A stretch of DNA of 45,998 nucleotides from Akkermansiaceae bacterium (GCA_903919975.1 CAIXKE010000072.1:1-45998); one strand, 5' to 3'; numbered from the stretch's first letter, positions 27,087 through 35,715 are shown. A program made the numbers and translations. Notes: generated from the sequence alone by a model not told the origin.

Positions 27087-29857
27087 CGGCGTGGGATCCC
27101 CCCCTCCACGGCGGCTTCACGCGGCGTGACGTTCCAGCCCCCAAGGGAGAGGTAGGGCTTGGCGGCTCCCAGCAGTGGCGCGCGAAAATTCACCGTCACC
27201 TCGCGCTTTTCCCCGGGCAACATTGTCATCGCGTTTTCATTCCAGTAGCAGGGCAGGACCTCATCGCCCTGCGATCCCCGCAGCACTTCGAGCCAGACTT
27301 GGACAGCCGGAATTTTGGAGGTGTTTTCCACCCGGATCCGGTAGACCATCTCGCCATCGTGCTCGGAGCGATCAATCACCTCAGCCTTGACAACTGCGGG
27401 GGGCAATTTCAGGAGATCCTGCCAGCGCTGGTCTTTCTGTATCCAGACCACGGTCCGGTCCAGTTCCGCCCCCTGGGCATCGAGCAGATCCATTGCCACG
27501 TAGTGCATTTGGCCATCGGTGACGAGGCTCGGCAGCGGGCCGAGGTTGAGAGTGGCATCGGCAGGGACGTCCGCCGCGCGAGTCTCTTGGGCTTCAATCG
27601 CCCCTTCCTGCCCGACAACCGTGATCCGCACTTGCAGGCCGGGGCGTGGGATCGCCAGCGTGCTGGCGACCTGCACATTAAAGTCATCCATGCTTGCCTG
27701 CACATGCAGCGGTTTGCAGGCCGAGCGCAAGCTATAGTAACCGGCATTGGGCCGCAGATACCAGTCATATATCTGCCACTGAAAGCTGGGCCAGGCGGCA
27801 TTCACTTTCCAGAGATGGGTGCCGGCGTTCAGCGGCCGCGCGGCATTAGCCGCTTCGAAGATCGCCCGGTAACAGGCACCGCTGAACAGGTCGGCCATCG
27901 CCAGATATTCCGCTAGGGGCGCTGTCTCGCCAATCTCAGCCCGGAGCGGGCCGTCCAAGTTCCGATAATGAGCTCCCGCGGCATCATGATAGCCCATGGT
28001 GCGATTGAGGGGGCCGGTCGCAGAGTCGGGCTCATGGAGATCCGGGACGAACCGGGCCACCGAATTCAAAGTTGGTGGCGAGGCCACGCCAATCTCGTTT
28101 TTGCAGGCGAAGCCCCCGCCCCCCCGATAAAACCCGAAATAACGCGCGAGCGGTATAGTGCCATAGGGCCCAAACGACCAGGTTGCGATTTTTTCCTTGG
28201 CCCACTTTACATCGCTGCCAGTACTGACGATCCAGGGGCGCTTGCCATCGAGGCGCGGCAACAACTCATCCTGCAGAGCCCGGCCGATATTCTCGCTGGG
28301 GAGCACCTCGTTGCACCCGCTATAGACCAGCATGCTTGCATGCCCCCGCATCCGCCTAATGCAGTCTTCCATATTGGCGAGGTAGATTGGCGCCATCTCC
28401 TCCGGAGTGTCGCGAGGTGGGGAAGTGCGCGCCATGTCGTTCCAGACCAGCACCCCCTGCCGGTCGCACTCGGCAAAAAAGGCCTCGGGCATCATGATCC
28501 CGCAGCCGTTGACCCGTATCACGGTGTTGTTGGCGTGCGCCAGCATCCGGACTTCCGTGCGGTAGCGAGTCGCGCTCCAACTCAAAAGGAAATCGGGCAC
28601 GACATGCCCGCCGGTCATGCGGATAGTCCGTCCATTGACAATCCAGGCGCGTCCTCCGCTGGGCAGGATCGTGGTGCCGACGGTGCGCATACCGACCTGC
28701 GAACTCATGGTGCTGCTCAACTTGCCATCGGTCCAAGCCTCCACCGTCAGGCGATAGAGGGGCTGCTCGCCGTAAGTCACCGGCCACCAAAGCCGAGGCT
28801 GTTTGAGGATTAGAGCCGGAAACTCCTCCGGCGAGAGCGTCACTTCGTTGTCGCCACCCGCCTTGACTACCACATGCTTACGCGCCTCCACGGTAGCGCC
28901 GGGGAATCCGTCAGGAGCCAGGCGCGCCACTACCTCGACCTGCCTTTCTGTGTCCCCCGCCGACTCCAGAAAAGTGCGCACCGTCACCGACGCCTCCTCG
29001 GCGCCGGGCAACTTTACTTCGGGAAACGCCGCCGGATCACGCACAGCGACAGGGCCGCTCGCCTCCAACCACACATGCTGCCAAAGGCCCATGTTGCGAT
29101 CCCGGGCTGGACGCACCCAATCCCATCCAATCGTGCAAGCCTGGGCCACATTGTCCAATATCGACCGGTCGCCGCCATTAAGGCCGATGCCGCCCTTCAG
29201 GCCATCCAGCGGCTCGGAAGTAGGATCGCCCGGATAATCCAGCCCCTGAATCCGCACCGCCAGCGCATTGGTCGCGCCTGGCTTGACCGCCTTGGTCACA
29301 TCGAGATGAAAACGGCGAAACATCCCCACCATCTCATTACTCGAAGCCAGCTTGAGACCGTTCACCCACACCTCGGCGCGGTAATTGATCCCGTCTAGGT
29401 GCAACCAGACCGTGCGCCCGGCATAATCGGCGGGCACCTTGAACTCCGTGCGGAACCACCAGGGCTTGAGCCAAGGGTTTTCCTGGCCGGGCAAATGGCT
29501 GTATTGGCCCAGATTGAGGCGTTTGTTGTGTTTCTCGGAGGCGTCGGGAATGAGCAGGTTATTGGTCCCGATGTATGGGTCGGGGTAAACCCCGTGGCGC
29601 ACAAGCGTTCCCAGCACAGTGGTCGGCACCGTGGTCTCAAACCAACTTTTGGCCGCGGCGTAGCCGACTTGCGAGATCGCCCCGCCCGTCGCATCAGGCG
29701 CAGCGTCTTTCAACTGCCAGCCCGCGTGGAGCACCAGCGCGTCCTTCGGCACCGCGCCAAGCGGTTCTGCGTCGATCGCGGGATTGGCGGCTTGTATTGA
29801 ATTCGCAACGGCGAAGCAGCCCATTGCTGCGAGAAGGAAATGGCTTTTCAACATCAT
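27056..29857 (-). CDS. Glycoside hydrolase family 2 protein (exo-glucosaminidase/mannosidase-like)
   Basis: A secreted retaining beta-glycosidase of GH2. The start at 29857 (MMLKSHFLLAAMGCFAVANS) is a signal peptide and has a weak AAGAAG upstream; the frame opens at 29899. Domains in order: sugar-binding jelly roll (PWWFRTEFKVP, DGINYRAEVWVNG), immunoglobulin-like domain, TIM barrel with GVLVWNDMA, the acid/base glutamate in MLVYSGCNEVLP (about residue 517) and the likely nucleophile in FACKNEIGVASPP (about 588), and a C-terminal Ig-type domain (VLPCYWNENAMTMLPGEKRE, YLSLGGWNVTP) resembling exo-beta-glucosaminidase and mannosidase relatives. The substrate is undecided among beta-galactoside, mannoside and glucosaminide. 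After GGWNVTP the frame runs through a G7 tract into a short unrelated tail; the expected continuation lies in the adjacent frame. Confidence 0.85.
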   Translation of the reverse strand: MMLKSHFLLAAMGCFAVANSIQAANPAIDAEPLGAVPKDALVLHAGWQLKDAAPDATGGAISQVGYAAAKSWFETTVPTTVLGTLVRHGVYPDPYIGTNNLLIPDASEKHNKRLNLGQYSHLPGQENPWLKPWWFRTEFKVPADYAGRTVWLHLDGINYRAEVWVNGLKLASSNEMVGMFRRFHLDVTKAVKPGATNALAVRIQGLDYPGDPTSEPLDGLKGGIGLNGGDRSILDNVAQACTIGWDWVRPARDRNMGLWQHVWLEASGPVAVRDPAAFPEVKLPGAEEASVTVRTFLESAGDTERQVEVVARLAPDGFPGATVEARKHVVVKAGGDNEVTLSPEEFPALILKQPRLWWPVTYGEQPLYRLTVEAWTDGKLSSTMSSQVGMRTVGTTILPSGGRAWIVNGRTIRMTGGHVVPDFLLSWSATRYRTEVRMLAHANNTVIRVNGCGIMMPEAFFAECDRQGVLVWNDMARTSPPRDTPEEMAPIYLANMEDCIRRMRGHASMLVYSGCNEVLPSENIGRALQDELLPRLDGKRPWIVSTGSDVKWAKEKIATWSFGPYGTIPLARYFGFYRGGGGFACKNEIGVASPPTLNSVARFVPDLHEPDSATGPLNRTMGYHDAAGAHYRNLDGPLRAEIGETAPLAEYLAMADLFSGACYRAIFEAANAARPLNAGTHLWKVNAAWPSFQWQIYDWYLRPNAGYYSLRSACKPLHVQASMDDFNVQVASTLAIPRPGLQVRITVVGQEGAIEAQETRAADVPADATLNLGPLPSLVTDGQMHYVAMDLLDAQGAELDRTVVWIQKDQRWQDLLKLPPAVVKAEVIDRSEHDGEMVYRIRVENTSKIPAVQVWLEVLRGSQGDEVLPCYWNENAMTMLPGEKREVTVNFRAPLLGAAKPYLSLGGWNVTPREAAVEGGIPRRCLLRSREPA

Positions 29858-29918
29858 GTTCTTGTTTCTTCTTTCTGATAAATCATTAATTGTTTGCAAT
29901 GCTGCAAAAAACTGTTAG

Positions 29919-29934
29919 CCATGAAAAATCATGG
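29919..29934. repeat. Small inverted repeat upstream of the GH2 gene
   Basis: CCATGAAAAATCATGG is a perfect hairpin (6-bp arms, 4-base loop) between the scar behind thuA and the GH2 start. It could be an operator or leader hairpin. Confidence 0.35.
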
Positions 29935-29950
29935 AGGAATGGGTTGTTTG

Positions 29951-30005
29951 GTCATTCAAGCACCCGCAGCGTCTCAATCCGCACCGGGCCGATCAGGCCC
30001 GGTGG
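29951..30005 (-). pseudogene. Scar: last codons of a lost GH106-type gene behind thuA
   Basis: Bases 29951-29996 are identical over 46 bp to 9484-9529, the 3' end of GH106-type gene 1. Read in that frame the scar encodes QLPPGLIGPVRIETLRVLE and a stop. The ThuA-like frame runs into it out of phase and stops at 29974, which gives that protein an odd tail (TGPDRPGAD). This indicates a deletion that fused the ThuA gene to the end of a vanished GH106 gene. Confidence 0.8.
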
Positions 30006-30999
30006 CAACTGCCCCGTCAGCCGCCTTCAAATCGCCAATGGCATACTGGATCCCGGCGAGATAGAATTTCACCATCGCGGGATCAAACGTCACTTCCGCG
30101 CTATGACCGAGCGCGCAGTAAAAGACGCGCCCTTTTTCCCACGGGCGGATCCACGCGAGCGCGTAGTCCTTGTCTGCGCGTACGGCAGCGAGGAATTCCC
30201 TGTCTCTGTCTTTTGCCTCGGGCGCGGCGGCGCGTTTTCTCAGAGTTTCCTCGGATTTTGCAACCTCCGGTGAATTTGGATAATCAATGCTCAACAGAAC
30301 ACGCAATTTCTCGCGGCTGTAGGGATCCGTGAAAGCGTAGATTTCATCCCGATGTGGAAATGACTTTCCGCCGAATACCGCAGTGAGCGGACTCTCCGGG
30401 TCGTCCACCTTGATCTGGATGGCCCCAAACGGATGGCACACGAACTTGCAACCGAGCATCTCCTTGCCCTCGGGCCAATCGTGCCAGCTGTCACCAGCAC
30501 CGTGATTTCCCACCCAGCCCTTACCGCTTTTAACGAAGTCCTGAACTGCTGCCTTCACCGGCTCGGGGGTCTTCATGCGACAGGTGTTATTGAAAAACAG
30601 GGCATCGTATTCCTTCAACTTATCGGGCAAGAGGTCATCGTAGTTCTGGGTCAGCGTGACGGTATATGCGCCAGTCTTCTGGCCGAGCAGCTCGATGCAC
30701 TTGTTCCAGTGGGGAATCGAGGCGTGGGGGAACCCATCCGTGCGGTAGAACACGAGCAGCTTGCGCGGCTTGGCCGGAGTGGCTTGCGCCTTGTCCGGTA
30801 GCGCTGCGCGGATTTTCTCCACCTCCGCCTCCGGTAGCTCCTGCCACGGCCGCTCGCCGTTTTTCAATTTGCCGGGAATCGGCTTCTCAACTACGGCCTT
30901 CGGCAGTGGCGCGGGAGTTTGTGCTGCCAGTGGCGAGATTGCTGCAAATACTAGAAGGGCGCGGACGGGAGATCGCGAGAGAAAGACAGGTATTTTCAT
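29974..30999 (-). CDS. ThuA-like domain protein, exported
   Basis: About 341 residues. The start at 30999 (MKIPVFLSRSPVRALLVFAA) is a signal peptide ending AAQTP. The ThuA-like class I amidotransferase-type fold is shown by KLLVFYRTDGFPHASIPHWN, YDALFFNNTC, KGWVGNHGAGDSWHDWPEGK, MLGCKFVCHPFG, IYAFTDPYSREKLRVLLSID, YALAWIRPWEKGRVFYCALGH and KFYLAGIQYAIGDLKA. ThuA proteins act with GFO/IDH/MocA oxidoreductases in trehalose-utilisation-type pathways, proposed to process 3-keto-glycosides. The C-terminus is abnormal because the last codons come from a GH106 scar, but the domain itself seems whole. It lies 25 bp downstream of the oxidoreductase gene, so the two form an operon. Confidence 0.88.
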   Translation of the reverse strand: MKIPVFLSRSPVRALLVFAAISPLAAQTPAPLPKAVVEKPIPGKLKNGERPWQELPEAEVEKIRAALPDKAQATPAKPRKLLVFYRTDGFPHASIPHWNKCIELLGQKTGAYTVTLTQNYDDLLPDKLKEYDALFFNNTCRMKTPEPVKAAVQDFVKSGKGWVGNHGAGDSWHDWPEGKEMLGCKFVCHPFGAIQIKVDDPESPLTAVFGGKSFPHRDEIYAFTDPYSREKLRVLLSIDYPNSPEVAKSEETLRKRAAAPEAKDRDREFLAAVRADKDYALAWIRPWEKGRVFYCALGHSAEVTFDPAMVKFYLAGIQYAIGDLKAADGAVATGPDRPGAD

Positions 31000-31024
31000 A
31001 AGAAAAAAGTTGGGGATCAAGGCT

Positions 31025-32434
31025 TCAAAGCCAATTTGTGCGATAGACTGGCTTGATAAATTGATCGGCTTCCGGAGCGTTCGGCACACACATGTTGGGG
31101 CCATCCCAATCGATGGCGCGTTGTATGCGCAACGAGACGATGCCAGGTAGGATCACCTCCATCGAGTGAGCCGCGACCTCGAAGGGCTGATAGGTTTTTC
31201 CGTTGCCAAGGCACGCGTCGATCCACTCCTGCATGTGGTCCTGCTTGACATTCAACGGTTCAGTTTGGGCCAAGGCTAGTGCTGCTGGATGCTTCAGAAC
31301 GCTGGACATCTTGTTGTCCCCTTTGAGCTTCATGAAATTACCGCCGCCCCAGCCGCCGGAGTAGAGCCAGCCGTTTTCGCCCACCATCACGGCACCCAAT
31401 TTCACCGGACCTTTATAATAGGCCTCGATTTCCTTGAGCAATTCATTTGGCGGCGGCATGTGAATCGCGTCATAGAACCACGCGGTCAACGGTTCCAGTT
31501 CGCCACGCTTGGCGAACTGGTAACGGATCTTCGCGCTTGAGACAAAGGTCTCCTTCACCGGCTCAGGCAGCGAATGCTCAACCTGTGTGGGATAATCCAG
31601 CTTCAGCGCGCGGATTGGCAGTTGCCATGTGTGTGTGCCGAAGTCGCCGAGCAATCCAGTCCCGTAATCAAGCCAGTTCATCGCCAGGCGGCAGCCATGT
31701 TGATAGGTTTTTGCCTTGAACGGCCTCATGGGCTTGGGTCCCACCCAGAGATCCCAGTTGAAGCCCTCGGGGACCTTGTCCTCGCCCTCGGGGCGCGCGT
31801 GGCTCGGCTCAAAAGGTCTGCCACGTGTGGACTCCCAGACATGCAGCTCTCTGACCTGACCTAGCAATCCCGCATGCACGATCTCAATGGAGCGCCGGAA
31901 GTCGCGGCCAGCCACCCCCTGGGTGCCCATCTGTGTGACAACCTTCGATGCCTTTGCCAATTCACCGAGGGCGCGCGCTTCACCCACCATATGGGCCAGC
32001 GGTTTCTCGCAGTAAACATGCTTGCCCGCCTTCATGAACGCCGTGCTCAGCGCGACATGCCACCACGGACCCACCGCGATGATCACCGCATCGAGTGACG
32101 GCTCATTCGCGATCAATTCGCGATAGTCCTGATACGACTTCGCCTTCGCGAGCATATCCGCACCCTCTGGATAGGCTTTCGCAATGGTCGCCCGGATGCT
32201 CTGGGTGCGCGCCAAGTCGGCATCGCACAGCGCGATCAAGTTCACATTGCGCTGCATTGCCGATTGCAAATCAAGACCGCCACGCGCTCCGCAGCCGACG
32301 AGTGCGACGTTGAGTTTCCGGCTTGGAGCGTTTTGTCCCCACGAGCGTGAGGCGATGATGTTCGGCAACGCGATCGCACCGACAGCTGCGGCAGTGGATT
32401 GAAGAAACGAGCGACGGTGTATTTGGTGTTTCAT
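31025..32434 (-). CDS. GFO/IDH/MocA family oxidoreductase, Tat-exported
   Basis: About 469 residues. The start at 32434 (MKHQIHRRSFLQSTAAAVGA) has a twin-arginine motif, so the enzyme is exported folded with its NAD(P) cofactor. The Rossmann fold is at NVALVGCGARGG; the family catalytic motif EKPLAHM and the substrate domain with VVTQMGTQGVAGRDFRRSIE follow. The C-terminal half (DYGTGLLGDFGTHTWQLPIR, GENGWLYSGGWGGGNFMKLK, CLGNGKTYQPFEVAAHSMEV) is typical of the large secreted group common in Verrucomicrobiota and Planctomycetota, which oxidise or epimerise sugars or act as NAD-dependent glycosidases. The substrate is unknown. With the ThuA-like gene 25 bp downstream it forms a pair resembling ThuB/ThuA. 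Upstream lies leader repeat B. Confidence 0.92.
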   Translation of the reverse strand: MKHQIHRRSFLQSTAAAVGAIALPNIIASRSWGQNAPSRKLNVALVGCGARGGLDLQSAMQRNVNLIALCDADLARTQSIRATIAKAYPEGADMLAKAKSYQDYRELIANEPSLDAVIIAVGPWWHVALSTAFMKAGKHVYCEKPLAHMVGEARALGELAKASKVVTQMGTQGVAGRDFRRSIEIVHAGLLGQVRELHVWESTRGRPFEPSHARPEGEDKVPEGFNWDLWVGPKPMRPFKAKTYQHGCRLAMNWLDYGTGLLGDFGTHTWQLPIRALKLDYPTQVEHSLPEPVKETFVSSAKIRYQFAKRGELEPLTAWFYDAIHMPPPNELLKEIEAYYKGPVKLGAVMVGENGWLYSGGWGGGNFMKLKGDNKMSSVLKHPAALALAQTEPLNVKQDHMQEWIDACLGNGKTYQPFEVAAHSMEVILPGIVSLRIQRAIDWDGPNMCVPNAPEADQFIKPVYRTNWL

Positions 32435-32454
32435 GGTTATTGGTGTGTTGCTAA

Positions 32455-32700
32455 GAAATTGCTTTTGAGGTGAAGGCTGTTGAAAGAGCCGGAGGCCGGA
32501 CCGGGGGGGGCTGGCCGTGACCGCCCCCCCAGAGAGTGGCTGAAGGATCGGCAACATGAGGCTGCTGTTTTTGATGATTTATTCACTTAAAGAACACGCT
32601 TGCGGTAGCACGATGAATGAAGCCCGCTGAGCGGTCATGTCGGTAAAAGGGATGACAACCCATTCCAGGCTTCAAAGGCTCGGGTAACTTCGCACCCAAG
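32455..32700. repeat. Leader repeat, copy B with regulator-gene vestige
   Basis: Matches copy A (16407-16673) over most of its length: GAGAGTGGCTGAAGGATCGG, ATTCACTTAAAGAAC, GAAGCCCGCTGAGC and GATGACAACCCATTCCAGGC. In copy A the right end is the 3' end of the response-regulator gene; here the corresponding bases (about 32668-32695) are degenerate and no regulator gene follows. It lies directly upstream of the oxidoreductase gene. Confidence 0.85.
32504..32530. promoter_or_regulatory. GC stem-loop inside leader repeat B
   Basis: Seven G (32504-32510) pair with seven C (32524-32530) across a 13-base loop, matching in position the stem of copy A although the loops differ. Preservation of pairing with a changed loop hints at a structural role in the leader. 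Confidence 0.4.
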
Positions 32701-32835
32701 CCGTCGCCATTGAAACAAGGCAACAGCCACACAGGGGTTAACAAATGCCTGGTTTTTTCCATCCCATGAAAGGCTCGATCGATCATTGTTGTGGAATTAA
32801 TTTCCGACTGGGGCACTGGTGCTTTCGCTATAAAT

Positions 32836-34404
32836 TTTTGACTGTTTCTATTTGGTGGGAATGGATCTCTTACAAAACCTTCTCTAGGGTTTCATTTCAC
32901 CTGCGGGGCGGCCTGTGATTGCGCTTCTGGCTTAGCAGGCACCACATCGGGCACAGGCTCCTCAATCAGCTGAACCTGAAGCCGCCCCACGGCTCGGAAT
33001 CCCTTAAAATAATTGGTCGCGGTTGAGCCCGTGAAAAACACGGTGTAGGTGCCATCCCCCTCATCGATCAGCTGGTGCGGCGTGCGCACCGCCCATGCCC
33101 CTTTCCACCACCCCACCTCGCCGGGCGCCAAGCCTTCATCGATATTCACGATCTGGCCCTGGGTCATCGGCCAGTTCAAGCCATCCACGGACCAGGAAAA
33201 CCCAATCGTGTTGTAGGGAATGTCCCGCAGGAAATCGAAGGTCGAAACCCAGTAATCCCGCCCCGTGAGCGGCCCTTTTAACTTGATTACCGTGGGATTC
33301 TCAATGAAGCCGGTCGGATCGATCATGGTCGCCGGCGAATGCTCCGCATCGAAGGTGTACGGCCCCTGCGCCGTTGGAGCGGTCGCGATCAGTACCCACC
33401 AGGAACCGAACTTTTCATGATACGGCTTGCCATTTCCGCCCATCATTACCGCCCAGCGGCCATCCTTGACCTGAAAAGGCGACGTAATGGATTGAGCAAC
33501 GGACTCCTTCGGGTAGCTTGTTCCAGGAAACATGAACTGCTTGCCAGGGAAGTCCCATGGCCCCCGGATACCCGAGATCCCCTCGACCTTCGACTGCGCA
33601 CACCAGAGGGTGGACCCCGCCTGCCAATTGACGCCCTCGCATTCGAACTGGTTGTAGTAGAGGCTCCACCGCTTGGTGGTTTCATCGTAGAACGGCTGCG
33701 CCGGCCCGCTCTGAATGTACTTCTTCATCTTGTCGTTGAACACCATCTCGGTCAACGCCCCCACCCGTGTCCAGGCAAAGCCATCTTTTGAAACCAGCTG
33801 ATCGGTCCCCAGATGTCCCCACCCTAGCCCCGGCATACGCCACGCGAAGAAGTGATATTCGGGTTTCCCGTCGATCATTACTTTCACGGTGTTGCCGCAT
33901 TCGTAGCCGCCTTTAATCCCCTCGACGCCCGGGGTCCTTTCGTCGATCACCGTCTGGGGGTATGTCTTGAGCACTTTCAGGCGTAATCGCATCGGCTTCG
34001 CTATTTCGGGAGATTTCAACTCATCCGCTCCCACCCCCATCCCGCTGAGGAGTGAAGCCAAGCCTACAATCAGCAGACCCGTTTTTTTATGTTTTGTTCT
34101 GGCGTTAAAGGATGATGTTTGGAGGGGGCTCATATTTGAGATGTGTGTCATATTGGGTGCCTTGTAGTTATTTTTCGAATACGGGAGTCCAATAACGTGT
34201 GCAACGGATCGCAAAGTAGCGGTCCAGAAGATTCCTACAACTGCTAGGGAGCAGAAATTGACCGGACATGTTTTGACTGTGTCTATTTGGTGGGAATGGA
34301 TCTCTTACAAAACCTTCTCCAGGGTTTCATTTCACCTGCGGGGCGGCCTGTGATTGCGCTTCTGGCTTAGCAGGCACCACATCGGGCACAGGCTCCTCAA
34401 TCAG
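32836..34404. repeat. 134-bp near-identical repeat at the 3' ends of both propeller genes
   Basis: Bases 32836-32969 and 34271-34404 differ at only two positions (offset 1435 bp). They cover the downstream flank (TTTGGTGGGAATGGATCTCT), the stop codon and the last 26 codons (EEPVPDVVPAKPEAQ region). The remaining coding sequence of the two genes is clearly more divergent. Coordinates span the pair. Confidence 0.9.
32892..34151 (-). CDS. Secreted beta-propeller-like protein 1, family not identified
   Basis: About 419 residues with a signal peptide (KKTGLLIVGLASLLSGMGVG). Repeating beta-rich blocks suggest a five-bladed propeller of the GH43/GH32/GH117 kind: YECGNTVKVMIDGKPEYHFF, GTDQLVSKDGFAWTRVG, GPAQPFYDETTKRWSLYYNQ, GSWWVLIATAPTAQGPYTF, ATMIDPTGFIENPTVIKLKG, FSWSVDGLNWPM and DEGDGTYTVFFTG. 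The acidic residues in YDETTKR and FIENPT are candidates for catalysis, but no family was recognised with confidence. The start at 34151 (MTHISNM) is chosen because the tandem paralogue begins the same way. The C-terminal EEPVPDVVPAKPEAQ tail is a proline/alanine-rich extension shared exactly with the paralogue. Confidence 0.8.
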   Translation of the reverse strand: MTHISNMSPLQTSSFNARTKHKKTGLLIVGLASLLSGMGVGADELKSPEIAKPMRLRLKVLKTYPQTVIDERTPGVEGIKGGYECGNTVKVMIDGKPEYHFFAWRMPGLGWGHLGTDQLVSKDGFAWTRVGALTEMVFNDKMKKYIQSGPAQPFYDETTKRWSLYYNQFECEGVNWQAGSTLWCAQSKVEGISGIRGPWDFPGKQFMFPGTSYPKESVAQSITSPFQVKDGRWAVMMGGNGKPYHEKFGSWWVLIATAPTAQGPYTFDAEHSPATMIDPTGFIENPTVIKLKGPLTGRDYWVSTFDFLRDIPYNTIGFSWSVDGLNWPMTQGQIVNIDEGLAPGEVGWWKGAWAVRTPHQLIDEGDGTYTVFFTGSTATNYFKGFRAVGRLQVQLIEEPVPDVVPAKPEAQSQAAPQVK

Positions 34405-35595
34405 TTGGACCTGAAGCCGCCCAGCATTGCGAAATCCCGTAAAGTAGTTTAACTGGGTTGATCCGGTGAAAAATACGGTATAGGTGCCGTCCCCTTCGTC
34501 GATGAGCTGATGGGGCGTGCGTATCGACCAGGTTCCAATCGTACCCTTCCACCAGCCCGTTTCGCCCGGAGCAAGCCCCTCGTCAATGACAACGATCTGC
34601 CCATTGGCCATGGGCCAATTCAATCCATCCTCGGACCAAGAAAAACCGATTGCGTTGTTCGGCTGGGGGTGCAGATGATCAAAGGTCGAGACCCAGTACT
34701 CCCGGCCAGTCAGGGGCCCCCGCACTTTGGTGACCGTTGGATTCTCGATGCCGCCGGTCGGATCAATCATCGTTGCCGGAGAATGCTTCTCATCAAAGGT
34801 GTAAGGACCCTGCGGCGTAGGTGCCGTCGAGACCATCACCCACCAGGAGCCGTATTTCGGTTGATAAGGTGGTCCGTTCCCTCCCACTAACACCGCCCAC
34901 TTCCCATCCTTGGTCTGAAAAGGACTCGAGATCGATTGTACAATCGATTCCTTGGGGTAACTCGTGCCGGGAAAGAGAATCTGCTTGCCCGGGAATTCCC
35001 AGGGCCCGCGGATACCCTTGATCCCCTCCACCTTGGAGCTTGCGCACCACAGCGTCGATCCCGACTGCCAGTTCACTGTCGTGCATTCGAACTGGTTATA
35101 GTAAAGTTGCCACCTCTTGGTCTGCTCATCATAAAACGGCTGCGCCGGCCCGCTCTGGATGTATTTCTTTTTCTCCTCGTTAAAGGTCATCTCGGTCAGC
35201 GCACCGACCCGCCGCCAGGAAAAGCCGTCTTCGGAAGCGAGTTGATCCGTCCCCAAATATCCCCACCCGAGCTCCGGCATACGCCAGGCAAAAAAGTGAT
35301 ACTCCGGCTGGCCGTCGATCATCACTTTCACGGTATTGCCACATTCATAGCCGCCCTTGACCCCCTCGACGCCCGGCGTTTTCTCAGTGATTACCGGCTG
35401 GGAATACGTCTTGAGCACTTTCATGCGTAATCGCATCGGCTTCGCTGTGTCGGAGGATTTCACCCCTTCCGCTCCAGCCTCGATCGTGCTCAGCAGTAGG
35501 GCAACGCCTGCAATCAGCAGATACGTTTTTTTAAGTTTTGTTTTGACGATAGAGGGTGAGATTTGATGGGTGTTCATATTTGAGATGTGGGTCAT
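34327..35595 (-). CDS. Secreted beta-propeller-like protein 2, tandem paralogue
   Basis: 422 residues, the upstream member of a tandem pair. Same layout as its neighbour: MTHISNM start, signal peptide (KKTYLLIAGVALLLSTIEAG), YECGNTVKVMIDGQPEYHFF, GTDQLASEDGFSWRRVG, GPAQPFYDEQTKRWQLYYNQ, ATMIDPTGGIENPTVTKVRG, FSWSEDGLNWPM and the identical C-terminal tail. A small insertion, TIG before TWSIRTPHQL, distinguishes it. Upstream sequence around the start (TTGGGTGACTTGTG and on) also resembles that of propeller 1, so the duplication unit included the leader. Function is unknown; the context suggests a glycoside hydrolase or sugar-binding protein acting with the neighbouring GH106-type protein. Confidence 0.8.
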   Translation of the reverse strand: MTHISNMNTHQISPSIVKTKLKKTYLLIAGVALLLSTIEAGAEGVKSSDTAKPMRLRMKVLKTYSQPVITEKTPGVEGVKGGYECGNTVKVMIDGQPEYHFFAWRMPELGWGYLGTDQLASEDGFSWRRVGALTEMTFNEEKKKYIQSGPAQPFYDEQTKRWQLYYNQFECTTVNWQSGSTLWCASSKVEGIKGIRGPWEFPGKQILFPGTSYPKESIVQSISSPFQTKDGKWAVLVGGNGPPYQPKYGSWWVMVSTAPTPQGPYTFDEKHSPATMIDPTGGIENPTVTKVRGPLTGREYWVSTFDHLHPQPNNAIGFSWSEDGLNWPMANGQIVVIDEGLAPGETGWWKGTIGTWSIRTPHQLIDEGDGTYTVFFTGSTQLNYFTGFRNAGRLQVQLIEEPVPDVVPAKPEAQSQAAPQVK

Positions 35596-35715
35596 ATTGG
35601 GTGACTTGTGATTACTTTTCGAAACGGGAGTCGCATAATGTCTTCGGCACTTTTGAGTTTAATCGCATAATCTGTTTTTTATTTGGGTTCTTGGACCAGT
35701 AATCGCTCCGACGCC

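Larger units (their letters stand above)
32435..32891. other. 457-bp intergenic region: leader repeat B and duplicated propeller 3' flank
   Basis: Between the oxidoreductase start and the stop of propeller 1. The left half is leader repeat B; the right end (from 32836) is the downstream flank shared with the second propeller gene. Short frames here (for example 32583-32816, minus) read through repeat sequence and are not credible genes. Confidence 0.6.

Noticed and set aside
32583-32816. 77-residue minus-strand frame in the 457-bp gap
   Set aside because: It translates leader repeat B; the similar-looking peptide at 39593-39865 comes from the same repeat (copy D), so the resemblance is due to repeated DNA, not to a protein family.
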